The notes: a model not told the origin generated them from the letters alone. Positions 42,518 through 52,546 are shown, counted from the first letter of the stretch. The stretch is 64,000 bases of DNA from Shewanella sp. MBTL60-112-B2 (GCF_019655055.1 NZ_BPFA01000009.1:1-64000); one strand, 5' to 3'. Numbers and translations: made by a program.

Positions 42518-43552
42518 GTGAAAAATAAGATAGCGATAAATCAGGTTCGTTCTTTTTTACTGAGCATTTGGGCATTTTTCTTACATCTACTCAGTCGCTT
42601 CAAAGAGGACCAAGTTAACATCAAGGCAGGGCACTTAGCCTATGTCACCTTGCTGTCATTGGTGCCGATTGTCGCGGTGATGTTTTCCATGTTGTCGGCA
42701 TTTCCCGTTTTTTCAGGTATTCGTGAAAAGTTAGAGGGTTTTGTTTACGACAACTTTTTGCCAGCCGCGGGTGATACGGTACAGATATACATTAACGAGT
42801 TTGTTGCCAACGCATCTAAGGGCACTAGCGTCGGTATAGTCGCTTTAATGGTGGTGGCATTGATGCTGATCTCGGCTATCGATAAGGCGCTCAATAGTAT
42901 TTGGCGTGCCAAAGAGAAGCGTCAGGCGGCGGTGTCATTTTCTATGTATTGGATGGTGCTGACTTTAGGGCCTGTACTAGTGGGTGCTAGCTTAGTGGCG
43001 ACCTCCTATATAGTGTCGTTAAAGTTATTTAGTGAAACAGAGCTTTCAGGTGTTGTTCCCATCCTGATAGAGCGTTTACCTATGCTATTTTCGGTTGCAG
43101 CCTTCTTACTTCTATATATGGTCGTGCCAATTAAAAAGGTTAAGTTTCTGCATGCATTGCTAGGTGCGTTAGTTGCCGCGATGCTGTTTGAGTTGGGTAA
43201 AAAGGGCTTTGCCTATTACGTGACTCAGTTCCCCAGTTATGAGGCTATTTATGGGGCGTTAGCGACCATACCTATACTGTTTGTTTGGGTTTATGTTTCC
43301 TGGGTAATCGTACTCGTCGGCGCTGAGATCACCGCGGGACTACCTGAGTACCTGCATGAGTGCCAGCTTATGCGTGAAGCCGCATTAGCCGAAGGCAAAG
43401 TTGAAAGTAAAATCGAAGAGCAGGTGGCTGAATCAAAGCCTGATAATCAAGACAGCGTCAGAAACAGCGAGAAAGCTAATGATCCCGTCCAAGCTAAGCA
43501 GACTGAGTTAGTCGATAAAGATAAGCCTGCTAAGCAGGACAAGCCGGATTAA
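42518..43552 (+). CDS. YihY/BrkB-family inner-membrane protein
   Basis: This 344-aa protein of the UPF0761/YihY family has about six membrane segments; family motifs [35 protein letters not shown] and [19 protein letters not shown] are all visible. The older name Rbn (ribonuclease BN) is a misassignment. Residues after about 290 form a hydrophilic, highly charged tail. The start is GTG at 42518; AAGAG lies 8 bp upstream. The stop codon overlaps the start of the prolyl iminopeptidase gene (TAATG), so they are co-translated. The function is not established; an efflux or integrity role has been proposed. Confidence 0.88.
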   Translation: MKNKIAINQVRSFLLSIWAFFLHLLSRFKEDQVNIKAGHLAYVTLLSLVPIVAVMFSMLSAFPVFSGIREKLEGFVYDNFLPAAGDTVQIYINEFVANASKGTSVGIVALMVVALMLISAIDKALNSIWRAKEKRQAAVSFSMYWMVLTLGPVLVGASLVATSYIVSLKLFSETELSGVVPILIERLPMLFSVAAFLLLYMVVPIKKVKFLHALLGALVAAMLFELGKKGFAYYVTQFPSYEAIYGALATIPILFVWVYVSWVIVLVGAEITAGLPEYLHECQLMREAALAEGKVESKIEEQVAESKPDNQDSVRNSEKANDPVQAKQTELVDKDKPAKQDKPD

Positions 43553-44484
43553 TGTCTGTAGTGCAGCCGCCACTCCTTCGCCGAACCTGGTTAGATGTTG
43601 GAGATGATCATCAGCTATATGTGGCGCAGTACGGCAATCCGAATGGCATCCCACTATTGTATCTGCATGGTGGTCCGGGAGCAGGTTGCAGTACAGAAGA
43701 TTTAAAACTATTCGACCTGTCTGTCTATCAAGTTATTTTGCTCGATCAACGCGGCGCTGGGCGTTCTCGCCCCCGTGGAGAGCTTAAACATAATAATTTG
43801 CACGCTTTACTGGATGATATTGAACGGGTTCGTTGTTGGCTTAACGTTCCGCAATGGATGCTAGCAGGGGGCTCATTTGGTGCCACTTTGGCGCTATTGT
43901 ATTCGGCGTGTTATCCAAATCGAGTGGTTTCGCAAGTGCTCTGGGGATTGTTTATTCCCAACCCAGCGGGAATCGAATGGCTCTACGGTAATAGCGGCGC
44001 AGCGCGTTTGTTTAACCGTGAATATAGCCGATTTACGCAGGGTGTAGAGCCCCAAAAACTCAAGACTTTACTCACTCATTATCGAACCAAACTTGAAAGT
44101 GAGTGCCGAGAGATCCGGCACGATTATACTCGTCGCTGGCTCAGCTGGGAGATGGCTTTAGCCTATCCCGGCAGTACGCTTGACGAAGCCAATGCACCTT
44201 TCAGTCAGTCTCTAGCAAGCATTGAGCTTTATTATGTAGCTAATGATTACTTTGGCGCATTTGAAAAACTCATCGTTAAACTGCCTTTGATTCAGTGTCA
44301 AACATACGTACTACAAGGTGAAATGGACTGGGTCTGCCCCTTTAAGGTGTTACAGGACTTCTTTAAAGATAGGGCTAGCCAGTTAGTACAAGTGACTGAG
44401 ATTAAAGGCGGGTATCACGCTCTGGCCGATGTTAAGATGGCTAAAGCGGTAACGGATGCCATACGGGAAATGGCCAAACAATAA
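43552..44484 (+). CDS. pip: Prolyl iminopeptidase
   Basis: Prolyl iminopeptidase removes N-terminal proline from peptides. The 310-aa alpha/beta-hydrolase opens RRTWLDVGDDHQLYVAQYGNPNG, then the oxyanion region LLYLHGGPGAGCS, the nucleophile elbow AGGSFGATLAL (Ser of GxSxG), the acid in LQGEMDWVCP and the histidine in IKGGYHAL. FDQRGAGRS-type wording (LDQRGAGRSRP) is family-specific. Start at 43552 overlaps the stop of the yihY gene by one base (TAATG). Cytoplasmic. Confidence 0.92.
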   Translation: MSVVQPPLLRRTWLDVGDDHQLYVAQYGNPNGIPLLYLHGGPGAGCSTEDLKLFDLSVYQVILLDQRGAGRSRPRGELKHNNLHALLDDIERVRCWLNVPQWMLAGGSFGATLALLYSACYPNRVVSQVLWGLFIPNPAGIEWLYGNSGAARLFNREYSRFTQGVEPQKLKTLLTHYRTKLESECREIRHDYTRRWLSWEMALAYPGSTLDEANAPFSQSLASIELYYVANDYFGAFEKLIVKLPLIQCQTYVLQGEMDWVCPFKVLQDFFKDRASQLVQVTEIKGGYHALADVKMAKAVTDAIREMAKQ

Positions 44485-44503
44485 ACAAGGAAATATACAC
44501 GCT

Positions 44504-45085
44504 ATGAAAAAACTGATTCTTACGGGCTTAACTTTAAGCTTAACTATGGGATTAACGGCATGTGCTTCAACAGAGAAAAATGAAGATGTTGAAGTGACGA
44601 CGTTAGCCCCAGAAAGCGTTGATTTAGGCGGTTTATCTAATGAAGACGCAACCACCAAGCTACTAGAAGCGCTGTTAAGTAAAAGTTATATGGCGTCTCG
44701 TGCTGGTCCTAATGGCGTGGCTGTGAATTTTGATAACAACCAATTTATTTTGCAGCCTAGCATCAACCCAGATGGTATTGATCGCATCATGATGAATCGC
44801 TTTTATGCCATTCATCCTAAGTATGTAGGCAGCAAAGAGATGTTGTTTATGATTGGCACCCTTAATCAGAAGCTTAACTTCGCTAAATTTGTTGTCCGTG
44901 ATCAAGGTGCAGTTATTCAGGTGCAAGGCGCGGCAACATTTGTAGATACCATCAGCATGGAAGAGATCCGCCGTTTCATTCTATGGACCGATGAAGGTTT
45001 GCGTCAGGTCGGCCAATCTTTACCAGAAGGTGCTGAAGACGTGATCAAGCCAATTCCGGTAATGCAGAATATTCAGGCGATTTAA
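44504..45085 (+). CDS. Lipoprotein of unknown function
   Basis: I do not recognise this 193-aa protein. It starts with a lipoprotein signal (LTLSLTMGLTACAST; Cys19). The acidic stretch after it precedes a compact domain with no obvious motif (NEDATTKLLEALLSKSYMASRAGPNGVAVNFDNNQF...). The ATG at 44504 is preferred because AAGGAAAT precedes it; the frame extends upstream into the pip gene without support. It lies 19 bp after pip on the same strand and is likely part of the yihY-pip operon. Confidence 0.68.
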   Translation: MKKLILTGLTLSLTMGLTACASTEKNEDVEVTTLAPESVDLGGLSNEDATTKLLEALLSKSYMASRAGPNGVAVNFDNNQFILQPSINPDGIDRIMMNRFYAIHPKYVGSKEMLFMIGTLNQKLNFAKFVVRDQGAVIQVQGAATFVDTISMEEIRRFILWTDEGLRQVGQSLPEGAEDVIKPIPVMQNIQAI

Positions 45086-45091
45086 AGAAAG

Positions 45092-45300
45092 AAGGTGCTA
45101 GGAAAGGAAAAGCAGGTCCTAGGAAAGGCTGAGACGGTACAAGACGATCGGCCTACGGCCGTACGGAACGCTGCGCTTACGGAAAAGATGGGAAAAGCCG
45201 GAAAAGCTAATAAATGGCAAAGATGATGCTTTTTGCTTTTGCTCTTCCTATTAGGACGCAGTCCGTCCTCGAAGCGCAGCGCCCTAGGATCTAGGTCCTT
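45092..45300. repeat. CCTAGG-rich intergenic element, copy 3
   Basis: This gene-free tract lies between two plus-strand genes and matches copy 1 in orientation. It begins AAGGTGCTAGG 7 bp after the lipoprotein stop codon, continues with CAGGTCCTAGGAAAGGCTGAG, GGCCTACGGCCGTACGGAACGC, GGAAAAGCCGGAAAAGCTAA, and ends GCCCTAGGATCTAGGTCCTT. At 209 bp it is the smallest copy. The arms at the ends form an imperfect inverted repeat. The flank 45301-45369 holds the dtd promoter region. Confidence 0.75.
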
Positions 45301-45369
45301 CTTTTAAATCGAAGCGTTCGTCTTCGCTTTTTCATTTAAGTTATTAATTTTTTATCGGAGAGTGTGTAC

Positions 45370-45807
45370 GTGATTGCCCTTATTCAACGTGTGAGTGAAG
45401 CAAAAGTTGTCGTTGATGGCGCGACTATCGGTGAGATAGATAAAGGCCTGTTGGTGTTACTCGGTGTTGAGCGTGAGGATAACATTGAGAAGATGCAAAA
45501 GCTGGCCACTAAGGTGATGAGCTACCGTGTGTTCGCCGATGAGAATGGCAAGATGAACCTCAATCTTGAGCAAGCGGGTGGCAGTCTGCTAGTCGTGTCG
45601 CAATTCACACTCGCTGCTGATACCGGCCGTGGCTTGCGCCCGAGTTTTTCAGGGGCTGGTACGCCGGATCAAGCCCGAGAACTCTATGAGGCTTTTGTCG
45701 ATTTTTGCAAGTCCAAAGGGGTGAATACCCAAACAGGCCAATTTGCCGCTGATATGAAAGTATCATTAGTTAACGACGGCCCGGTGACCTTTAATTTGCA
45801 GGTGTAG
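45370..45807 (+). CDS. dtd: D-aminoacyl-tRNA deacylase
   Basis: This 145-aa enzyme removes wrongly attached D-amino acids (and glycine from tRNA-Ala) and recycles the tRNA. It has the family motifs [25 protein letters not shown] (active-site Thr), and the C-terminal [11 protein letters not shown], the Gly-cisPro region. GTG at 45370 (MIALIQRV) is chosen as the start because GGAG lies 9 bp upstream; the GTG at 45364 is only 3 bp from it. E. coli Dtd has the same length and start. Confidence 0.93.
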   Translation: MIALIQRVSEAKVVVDGATIGEIDKGLLVLLGVEREDNIEKMQKLATKVMSYRVFADENGKMNLNLEQAGGSLLVVSQFTLAADTGRGLRPSFSGAGTPDQARELYEAFVDFCKSKGVNTQTGQFAADMKVSLVNDGPVTFNLQV

Positions 45808-45858
45808 ATCTCCAGCGTTGGCGATAGGGATTGTATAGGCCAGTATTAGGATAAATAG

Positions 45859-46314
45859 ATGCCAGACTCGAACCATCAAACATTACTAGAACAGTTGCAA
45901 CAAACTTGGCATCAAACCATACCTGTGAGTAAGTTTATGCAGATAGTGCCTAAGGCGTTTAATGGTCGCTGTTTTGAGGTTTCTGCTCCGCTAGAGCCTA
46001 ATATCAATCAGCACAACACCATGTTTGCTGGCAGTATTTATACCCTCTTGACACTCACAGGCTGGGGCATGTTATGGCTGCAACAGAAGTTGGCAGGGCT
46101 GGATGGTGATATCGTCTTGGCTGACGCCAATGTGCGTTATATTGCCCCCATCGACAGACAGCCAATTGCTAAGGTTAAATGGCCTGAGAGTGACCTATCA
46201 AAGCTCGCATTAGGCCGCAGAGTAAAGGTGCGTATAGAGGTCGAGCTTTATTGCAAAGATAAGCTGTGCGCCAGTTTCTCAGGGCTATATGTTAGCAAGG
46301 CCAAGTTTTTATAA
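45859..46314 (+). CDS. Thioesterase-fold protein, YiiD C-terminal type
   Basis: This 151-aa hotdog-fold protein resembles the C-terminal thioesterase domain of YiiD: FEVSAPLEPNINQHNTMFAGSIYTLLTLTGWGMLWL with the conserved asparagine-histidine and G-S-I. The substrate is unknown, probably an acyl-CoA. It starts 51 bp after dtd on the same strand and may be co-transcribed, as the two are in many gamma-proteobacteria. AGGATAAATAG gives a ribosome site. Confidence 0.82.
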   Translation: MPDSNHQTLLEQLQQTWHQTIPVSKFMQIVPKAFNGRCFEVSAPLEPNINQHNTMFAGSIYTLLTLTGWGMLWLQQKLAGLDGDIVLADANVRYIAPIDRQPIAKVKWPESDLSKLALGRRVKVRIEVELYCKDKLCASFSGLYVSKAKFL

Positions 46315-46322
46315 ATAGGATT

Positions 46323-46355
46323 AACGCTTAGATAGTAATTTACTACCTAAGCGTT
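46323..46355. terminator. Bidirectional terminator-like hairpin
   Basis: AACGCTTAG-ATAGTA pairs with TACTAC-CTAAGCGTT around ATT, between the convergent thioesterase (+) and dmsB (-) genes. The stem is long but T-tails are short. Confidence 0.7.
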
Positions 46356-46378
46356 GTTTGAGGAGAGGGGAAGCCTAT

Positions 46379-47011
46379 TTAGACCTCAAATTCATTGACC
46401 AGTTGCCCTTCAGAAGAACCAGACGATTTTGAGTTTTTATTTTCTATTATTAGCAAATTTGGCTGGGTGATATCACTGGATGGCAGCGGTGCCACATTAG
46501 CAATTTTTGCCATTGGGTACTTCTGTTTGAGCTCTGTGACTTCACCGAACTGCAATGCTCGCATCGTACATGATTCCACGCAAATAGGCTGTTTACCTTC
46601 AGCGACTCGGTCAATACAACCATCACATTTGATCATGTAGCCACGCTGCTGATCAAATTGAGGTGCGTCATAAGGGCATGCCCTTGCACAGCTTTTACAA
46701 CCAATACATAAGCTAGATTCAATTTTTACAATGCCAGTAGCCCTTTCTTTGTGGCAAGCTCCCGTTGGACAGGCTTTTACACACACAGGATGCGAGCAGT
46801 GATTACATCCAATTGAGGTGTAGTAAGAAAACACATCGTTACTATGCACAACTTTGCCGTCTAAATCGAAGTTACCACCGGCATATTCATAGACGCGACG
46901 TGGTTTGATTGTGTCGATTACATTGAACTTGTCTTGGCAGGCGATATGGCATGCTTTACAGCCACTGCATTTAGAGGCATCAAATAGGAATCCATATTGT
47001 TTATTAGTCAT
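46379..47011 (-). CDS. dmsB: DmsB-like iron-sulfur subunit
   Basis: This 210-aa electron-transfer subunit has four ferredoxin-type cluster motifs: CSGCKACHIACQ, CNHCSHPVCVKACP, CIGCKSCARACP and CDGCIDRVAEGKQPICVESC. This is the NrfC/DmsB layout that passes electrons to a molybdopterin catalytic subunit. It follows dmsA by 12 bp on the same strand and is the last gene of the operon. No signal peptide is present; in extracellular DMSO reductases it is exported by pairing with the Tat-exported DmsA. The chaperone gene dmsG and dmsH of the S. oneidensis operon are absent here. Confidence 0.92.
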   Translation of the reverse strand: MTNKQYGFLFDASKCSGCKACHIACQDKFNVIDTIKPRRVYEYAGGNFDLDGKVVHSNDVFSYYTSIGCNHCSHPVCVKACPTGACHKERATGIVKIESSLCIGCKSCARACPYDAPQFDQQRGYMIKCDGCIDRVAEGKQPICVESCTMRALQFGEVTELKQKYPMAKIANVAPLPSSDITQPNLLIIENKNSKSSGSSEGQLVNEFEV

Positions 47012-47023
47012 TTTTTACTCTCT

Positions 47024-49465
47024 CTATGCTGCAGTGAGCTTTACGCGTAAAGTTGCTGATGTGCAGCCTTTGGCAATTAAACTTGGGCGAGTGGAAGTCA
47101 GTACATTTATACTTCCGCCATAATCCACCTCATTGACTTGAGTGGCGGTTCGCCATGCTCCTTGAGATAGGGCAATGACTTTAGGTCTAACACGTGAAGT
47201 GATTCTGACTGGTAATACAATTTCACCGCGTGGACTCGCAATCTTTGCCAGTTGTTTATTGCTTAACTGTAGCGCTCTTGCATCGATTGGGTTTAACCAA
47301 ACACAGTCTTGTACTGCATGACGCAGCATTGAATGGCTATGGAAACTAGAGTGCACTCGTCCTTTGGTGTGGTATGAGGCCACTTGGAATGGGTAATCCG
47401 TATTATCTTCAGTTGCTCCTTCCCAGTGGTTTGCAAACTTAGGAATAGCACTTATCTCTTCCCCTTCAGGCAAGATCCAGTTTTTGGTTTTATTTACAAG
47501 TGATTCTGAGTAGATCTCTATCTTACCCGATGGAGTATTCAACTTATTTGCAATTGGGTCTTGCCTAAATGCCTGTAATCCTGGAGGTGTCGAGCCGTTG
47601 TAATGCTTGAAAATACCTTGAGTCTTAGCTGTGTCATAATCAGGAAGGCCAAGCGCATTCATCGGAGTTGTCCATAAATACTTTAACCATTCCTCTTTGG
47701 TTCGCCCTTCAGTAAATTGCTCACCTTTGCCGAAACGCTCAGCAATCATGGTGCAAATATCGTAGGTTGTTTTGGCTTCATACATAGGCTCAATGGCTTT
47801 CTGTGTGATTAAGATGTTTGCAAGATCGCCTGAGTGCCAGCCGTCACAAACGATATCATTGGTTTCAAATTGAGTGACTTCTGGCAGGATTATGTCAGCC
47901 ATCTTTGCTGATGGTGTCATGTAGATTTCTGACACTAAGACAAACTTAACGCTGCTATTTGGATCGGCTAAAAGTTGTTGGGTACGGTTAATATCCGCAT
48001 GTTGGGATCCTGGCATATTACTGCCAGCAACAATAATCGCCCGCAAGTTTTTATCCAGCTTAACTTGTTCAGGATCGGCCGCGCTTGAATCAATCACATC
48101 ATGTGTTAATGCTGTCATCGGCTCTTTGCTGAGATCATTGGCAATCGCATCAGTCCAAGTAAATGCAGGGATTGATTTAGTGACAGGATTTTTTAAGCTT
48201 GGTATCCCTGGGGTCACAAAAGCATGGGTGTGGTTTTTAGCGCCAACTCCACTAGAGGTTCCCGGCAGGCCAAACTTGCCTAATACCGCGATTAAGGTAT
48301 AAATGGCTCGGGCGTTGTTTTCGCCGTTTGCTTGTCTTTGTAAGCCCCAGCCCATTTGAATAAATGGGGCGCTGGCACTGGCAAGTTTAGAGGCTAGATC
48401 TTTGATCTGTTGCTGTGAGATCCCTGTAATTGCTTCAGCATATTGGGCATCTTTTACCGTGCTATCGCTACTGTTACCTAATATGTAGTCTTTATAGCTT
48501 AGCTGCTGTCCTTTTGCTGAGTCAGGTAAGGTATCTTCCGTCCAACCAACAACGTAGTCTTTTAAGAATGCATCATCTACGGCATTGAGCTGAATGAGCT
48601 CATAGATTAGCGCCTCAACGAGGGCTGCATCGGTTCCCGGTAGGATAGGTAGCCAAGTATTTTCTTTACCACCGGCAGATTCTGTATAGCGAGGATCAAT
48701 CATGATCACTTCAGCTTGAGTTTGGCTTAATGCTTCACTCCATTCATAAGCCACACCACCGCCACTCATAAAGGTTTCTTGTGGGTTATAACCAAAACAT
48801 ACTACTAAGTCTGAATTGCGTATCTCTTGTGTAGAGCTTTCTAAGCCGTTTAGAATTACGCTGCCAACACCATAGGTATACAGGGTTGCAGTATCAATTT
48901 GGTGTGTACTATATGAACCATGAATATTTAAGTAGCCACCTAGAAGGTGGAATAGGCGTTTCCAAATGTGAGTGCCACTGGTTTTCATTCCTGATGTGCC
49001 ACTTGATACCGGAAATAGAATCGACTCAGGACCCGCTTCAGGATCTGCATAGATCTCAGAAAGGTTTTCATAGATCTCAGCAATAGCTTGTTGCCAAGAT
49101 ATTTGAACGTACTCACCACTACCGCGTGGTCCGACGCGTTTCATAGGGTATTTAATACGGTTATCAGCATAAATTCGCTGACGTAGTGAACGACCACGAG
49201 GACAGGCGCGAATTTGGCGATTTTCGTAACTGTCTATATCGACGTTATCGGTTTCTAATTGGGTGACTACGCCATCAACAACGGTAAATTTAACCGGACA
49301 ATTTGAGCCGCAGTTTACAAAGCAAGCTTGCCAGCCGGTAGTGAGCTCTGATACTGGTGGCTCTGGCGGGCTAACATTGGCATTATCTGAGTCGGTTTTA
49401 CAACCGGTTACAGTCGCTGCACAGCTCAGTGCCGCACTGGCTTTCAAAAAACTTCTACGTTCCAT
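47024..49465 (-). CDS. dmsA: DmsA-like molybdopterin catalytic subunit, Tat lipoprotein
   Basis: This 813-aa molybdopterin oxidoreductase belongs to the DMSO-reductase family. A twin-arginine motif (ERRSFLK) and lipobox (ATVTGC, about residue 22) imply Tat export and lipid anchoring. The N-terminal [4Fe-4S] motif is CFVNCGSNC followed by CPRGRS, the DmsA pattern. Cofactor-binding segments include VVCFGYNPQETFMSGGG, MIDPRYTESAGGKENTWLPILPGTDAAL and VWLNPIDARALQL. The ATG at 49465 has GAGG upstream; an earlier ATG at 49486 adds seven residues. The substrate could be DMSO or another S-, N- or oxyanion acceptor. Operon mates encode an MtrAB-like conduit for extracellular reduction. Confidence 0.9.
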   Translation of the reverse strand: MERRSFLKASAALSCAATVTGCKTDSDNANVSPPEPPVSELTTGWQACFVNCGSNCPVKFTVVDGVVTQLETDNVDIDSYENRQIRACPRGRSLRQRIYADNRIKYPMKRVGPRGSGEYVQISWQQAIAEIYENLSEIYADPEAGPESILFPVSSGTSGMKTSGTHIWKRLFHLLGGYLNIHGSYSTHQIDTATLYTYGVGSVILNGLESSTQEIRNSDLVVCFGYNPQETFMSGGGVAYEWSEALSQTQAEVIMIDPRYTESAGGKENTWLPILPGTDAALVEALIYELIQLNAVDDAFLKDYVVGWTEDTLPDSAKGQQLSYKDYILGNSSDSTVKDAQYAEAITGISQQQIKDLASKLASASAPFIQMGWGLQRQANGENNARAIYTLIAVLGKFGLPGTSSGVGAKNHTHAFVTPGIPSLKNPVTKSIPAFTWTDAIANDLSKEPMTALTHDVIDSSAADPEQVKLDKNLRAIIVAGSNMPGSQHADINRTQQLLADPNSSVKFVLVSEIYMTPSAKMADIILPEVTQFETNDIVCDGWHSGDLANILITQKAIEPMYEAKTTYDICTMIAERFGKGEQFTEGRTKEEWLKYLWTTPMNALGLPDYDTAKTQGIFKHYNGSTPPGLQAFRQDPIANKLNTPSGKIEIYSESLVNKTKNWILPEGEEISAIPKFANHWEGATEDNTDYPFQVASYHTKGRVHSSFHSHSMLRHAVQDCVWLNPIDARALQLSNKQLAKIASPRGEIVLPVRITSRVRPKVIALSQGAWRTATQVNEVDYGGSINVLTSTRPSLIAKGCTSATLRVKLTAA

Positions 49466-49494
49466 TCCTCTATCCTCGTAATTCACAGCTTCGA

Positions 49495-51489
49495 TTAACG
49501 TAATTTGTAGCTAAACGACAACATCACTTGGTGTGCGTTGTAGTCATGGTTGATATCTCCCAAGGTCACTAGACCTGGAACTGTGTTGATGCTAACTACT
49601 GCAGCATCCGTGTCGTAATAGCGCTCGTAGCGATAGCTGAGTTTTAGTGCCATTTGGGCACTTAATTCATAATCGGCATATAGACTGGCACTGTGGTTGT
49701 AACTAAAGTAGTCACCATAAGGGGTCGTCATATCGGCGCTCACATCTGTGTCGCTAATCGAGTTACTGAATAGGTAATCTAAACCGAGGGTTAGCTTGTC
49801 TTGCATCAGGCCGCCGTATGCTAAACCCGCCCCCAAGTTGATAAACTCATCATTGATGTCACTTGACCAATCTGGTGCAATAAATGACTGACTACCCACT
49901 TGCTCGGAGTTGATCCACTGCTGCGCTGCAAAACCGTAAGCTGAGATGTGCTCACCAAAGTGCAGATTTAAATTAATCTCGTAACCAAAATCTTCCGACT
50001 CAGTCAGACCGATTTGCGTTTCGTCATAATCATCTTTGGCATAACGAGTCGCTACATCGATACTCATCCAATCAAGCGGGGCATGCGTTAGCTTCAGCTC
50101 AACAGCGTTACGTGTGCGATCCGCAAGGTAGTACTTGCGCATTAACGCGTTTTGCTCTGAGGAGGTCAGCTCATCGGCTTCATATTGAGAGCCGCCACGA
50201 TTAGCATGCTCAGCATTGAGGTTAATATTGACGTTTTCGAGTGCGCGAACATTGAGCTTCATCCAAAAACGGTCGTCGTTGGTTTGCTCACGTTCACTGT
50301 GGGTGCGATCCACCTCTTTGCGGTCATAACCGACTTGAGCGCGATAACCACTGGCGATGCGATAGCTGGCGTTCACTTTATAGGTGTTACGGGTAATATC
50401 TTGCGGAGTATTTTGCTTAAACGCGCCAGTTAGACCATTGAATTCATATTGCATAAACTCAGCAGTCGTACTCTTATTGTCTCTATCGCTGTAATCAATA
50501 CTGCCACCCAAACGCAGGCGATTACTCAACATTGAGCTCACAGTAAAACGACCATCTAGCGTATCGATTTGGCCATCCCAATTTTGCAGTGGATTGCCGG
50601 ACATTTGGATCAAATTCTCATCCTGGATCATGCGCCCTGTCGATACACGTCCGCTCATCACGGTACTGTTAACAAGGTACTGCCCAGATAGGGTGACTTG
50701 ATGCGCCTGGTTGTCTGGCGCTGCAGCATAGACATCATACAAGTACGGCAGGCTTAAGTTACCGATATCGTTGTTGTAAAAGCTGCCGCTATAACTCAGG
50801 TCCGTTAACCAGTTATCGCCATTGAGTCCAATACTGGCATCCCATTGCTTAGTCGTTGAATCGACTGGTAGACCAAAGTTAACCGGTCTTGGTGTCACGA
50901 TACTTGATGCTTGATGTCCGGTCTTGGCTTCTTGGCTATAACGGATTGAACCTTGGTAAAAATCTCTGCTGTAATCCGCACCAAAGGCAAACTTTTCGCG
51001 CTCAAGTGCTAAATCAAAACGATTCACACTGGTACTAGGCGTTAATACACCATCGTTGTGCCAAAGCTGACTTTCAACGTCTCCAGCTTGGTAGGTTTTG
51101 ATGCTGTTATAGTCAAACTCCATTGCATAATGGCCTGACTTACCCGCTTTTAATGTTGCAAAGCTATTATCCATTCCGAGTTGATGTGCTTGAAAACGTG
51201 CTTGATAGCCAGAGTTTGCTTGATAGCGTACATCACCACTCACACTGCCTATTGCGCCATCTTCTGCAGTGCCAAACGCATTACCTGCGTGGATATCATC
51301 AACGTCGTTATAGCCTGCAGCGACAGACACTTGGCCACTGTAGCCATTGTTATCACCGCAACCTTTGCAGCTAAAATTTTCCGACTTAACTAGACTGGTA
51401 TTGGCTTTGTGCACACTAAAGTCTGCTGCCATCAGGTTGCCAGAAAGCGCTAATAACGACAGCGTGATCATATTAATTTTAAATGACAT
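49495..51489 (-). CDS. dmsF: MtrB/DmsF-type outer-membrane porin
   Basis: This is an outer-membrane beta-barrel that sheaths a multihaem cytochrome so that electrons can cross the outer membrane. The 664-aa protein begins with a signal peptide (MSFKINMITLSLLALSGNLMA) and carries the N-terminal SCKGCG motif (CxxC) characteristic of MtrB, followed by many alternating beta strands and an aromatic C-terminal strand ending FSYKLR. The ATG at 51489 has GGAG 9 bp upstream; an earlier ATG at 51504 overlaps the dmsE stop. It is 30 bp from dmsA. Together with dmsE it forms a conduit to extracellular DmsAB. Confidence 0.9.
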   Translation of the reverse strand: MSFKINMITLSLLALSGNLMAADFSVHKANTSLVKSENFSCKGCGDNNGYSGQVSVAAGYNDVDDIHAGNAFGTAEDGAIGSVSGDVRYQANSGYQARFQAHQLGMDNSFATLKAGKSGHYAMEFDYNSIKTYQAGDVESQLWHNDGVLTPSTSVNRFDLALEREKFAFGADYSRDFYQGSIRYSQEAKTGHQASSIVTPRPVNFGLPVDSTTKQWDASIGLNGDNWLTDLSYSGSFYNNDIGNLSLPYLYDVYAAAPDNQAHQVTLSGQYLVNSTVMSGRVSTGRMIQDENLIQMSGNPLQNWDGQIDTLDGRFTVSSMLSNRLRLGGSIDYSDRDNKSTTAEFMQYEFNGLTGAFKQNTPQDITRNTYKVNASYRIASGYRAQVGYDRKEVDRTHSEREQTNDDRFWMKLNVRALENVNINLNAEHANRGGSQYEADELTSSEQNALMRKYYLADRTRNAVELKLTHAPLDWMSIDVATRYAKDDYDETQIGLTESEDFGYEINLNLHFGEHISAYGFAAQQWINSEQVGSQSFIAPDWSSDINDEFINLGAGLAYGGLMQDKLTLGLDYLFSNSISDTDVSADMTTPYGDYFSYNHSASLYADYELSAQMALKLSYRYERYYDTDAAVVSINTVPGLVTLGDINHDYNAHQVMLSFSYKLR

Positions 51490-51503
51490 CTTCATATACT
51501 CCA

Positions 51504-52454
51504 TTAGCGTTGCAGCAAGCTGCCAGCAGGATGGTTAGAACCATGAATTTGACTATGACAATTAAGACAACTTGCCCCTGCACCAAAAGCATCCATTCCC
51601 GGTTGGGTTACCACTTTGCTCGCATGACCATCGTTGGCATGGCATTGCTGACACAGCTGTGGAGCACGACTGTTTAAGAGGTTCTCGTTAACACTTCCGT
51701 GAGGGTTATGGCAGGTAATACAGTTTTCAGTAACGGGTGCGTGTTCCCATAAGAAGGGACCACGTTTTTCAGCGTGACAACTAAAACAAGTGTCATTGAT
51801 TGAAGGCTGGTTTAAGGCGCTCTCACCCATTGAACCATGAGGGCTATGGCAATCAATACAGGTCATCTGGTCCCACTTTAGTGGGTGAGATGAGCGCTTA
51901 CTCATGTCGGCTTTTTCTTGAGAGTGGCAGCTAGTACATGTGTTATTAACCGTGAGCGGGTTTAGCGCTGGGTCTTTCGCGCTATGCACAACATGGCAAT
52001 CAGTACAGGCTATTTCTTCAAGGTTATGTGTGCTGTTATGCCATGCCATTTGGCTTGCATCGTTATGGCAGCCTTGGCATACGGTATTTTGTGCGGTAAC
52101 CGATAATTTACTGTCAGGGTTGAAGCTAATCATCGGCTCTTTGCCACCTTTATTGTGGCGGCCTTGTGGACCATGACAGGCTTCACACTGTAATCCCGCC
52201 ATTGGCGAGTCTGTAGAAGTAGCTTGGCCGTGCACCCCATCGAATATAGCCATTACGGTGGCATTTTTCTTGTGGCACATTAAGCAGGAATCAGCGCCTT
52301 TAGTGGAATACTGACCAGCAGCAAACTTATCCACTAAAGTGGCTTCAAGTTCATCACTTGTCAGCTTATTCCAAGGCGTAGCTTGCGCAATACTGGTAAG
52401 TATCATGCCTAGCAAGGCGATAGAAAGAGGGATTGAGTAGCAATATTTTTTCAT
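51504..52454 (-). CDS. dmsE: Decahaem cytochrome c, MtrA/DmsE type
   Basis: This 316-aa periplasmic cytochrome has ten CxxCH motifs (CLMCH, CEACH, CQGCH, CTDCH, CTSCH, CIDCH, CFSCH, CITCH, CQQCH, CLNCH) after a Sec signal peptide ending AQA. The size and haem number match DmsE/MtrA, which sit inside the DmsF/MtrB barrel. It heads the operon: start codon at 52454, stop overlapping the following dmsF region (TAATG). A CRP site lies about 100 bp upstream in the shared divergent promoter. The ribosome site is weak. Confidence 0.94.
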   Translation of the reverse strand: MKKYCYSIPLSIALLGMILTSIAQATPWNKLTSDELEATLVDKFAAGQYSTKGADSCLMCHKKNATVMAIFDGVHGQATSTDSPMAGLQCEACHGPQGRHNKGGKEPMISFNPDSKLSVTAQNTVCQGCHNDASQMAWHNSTHNLEEIACTDCHVVHSAKDPALNPLTVNNTCTSCHSQEKADMSKRSSHPLKWDQMTCIDCHSPHGSMGESALNQPSINDTCFSCHAEKRGPFLWEHAPVTENCITCHNPHGSVNENLLNSRAPQLCQQCHANDGHASKVVTQPGMDAFGAGASCLNCHSQIHGSNHPAGSLLQR

Positions 52455-52546
52455 TTATTTTATTTTCATCACTTCCGCTTTTTAATTTCGAGTTATGATA
52501 TTTAAATGAAATTTTTTATTTTTTATTTTTAGTATCAGAAAAAGAC

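Noticed and set aside
47024..49486. Use of the first ATG at 49486 for dmsA
   Set aside because: It would place seven residues before the ERRSFLK Tat motif, overlapping the region just after dmsF, with no ribosome site; the ATG at 49465 is well placed.
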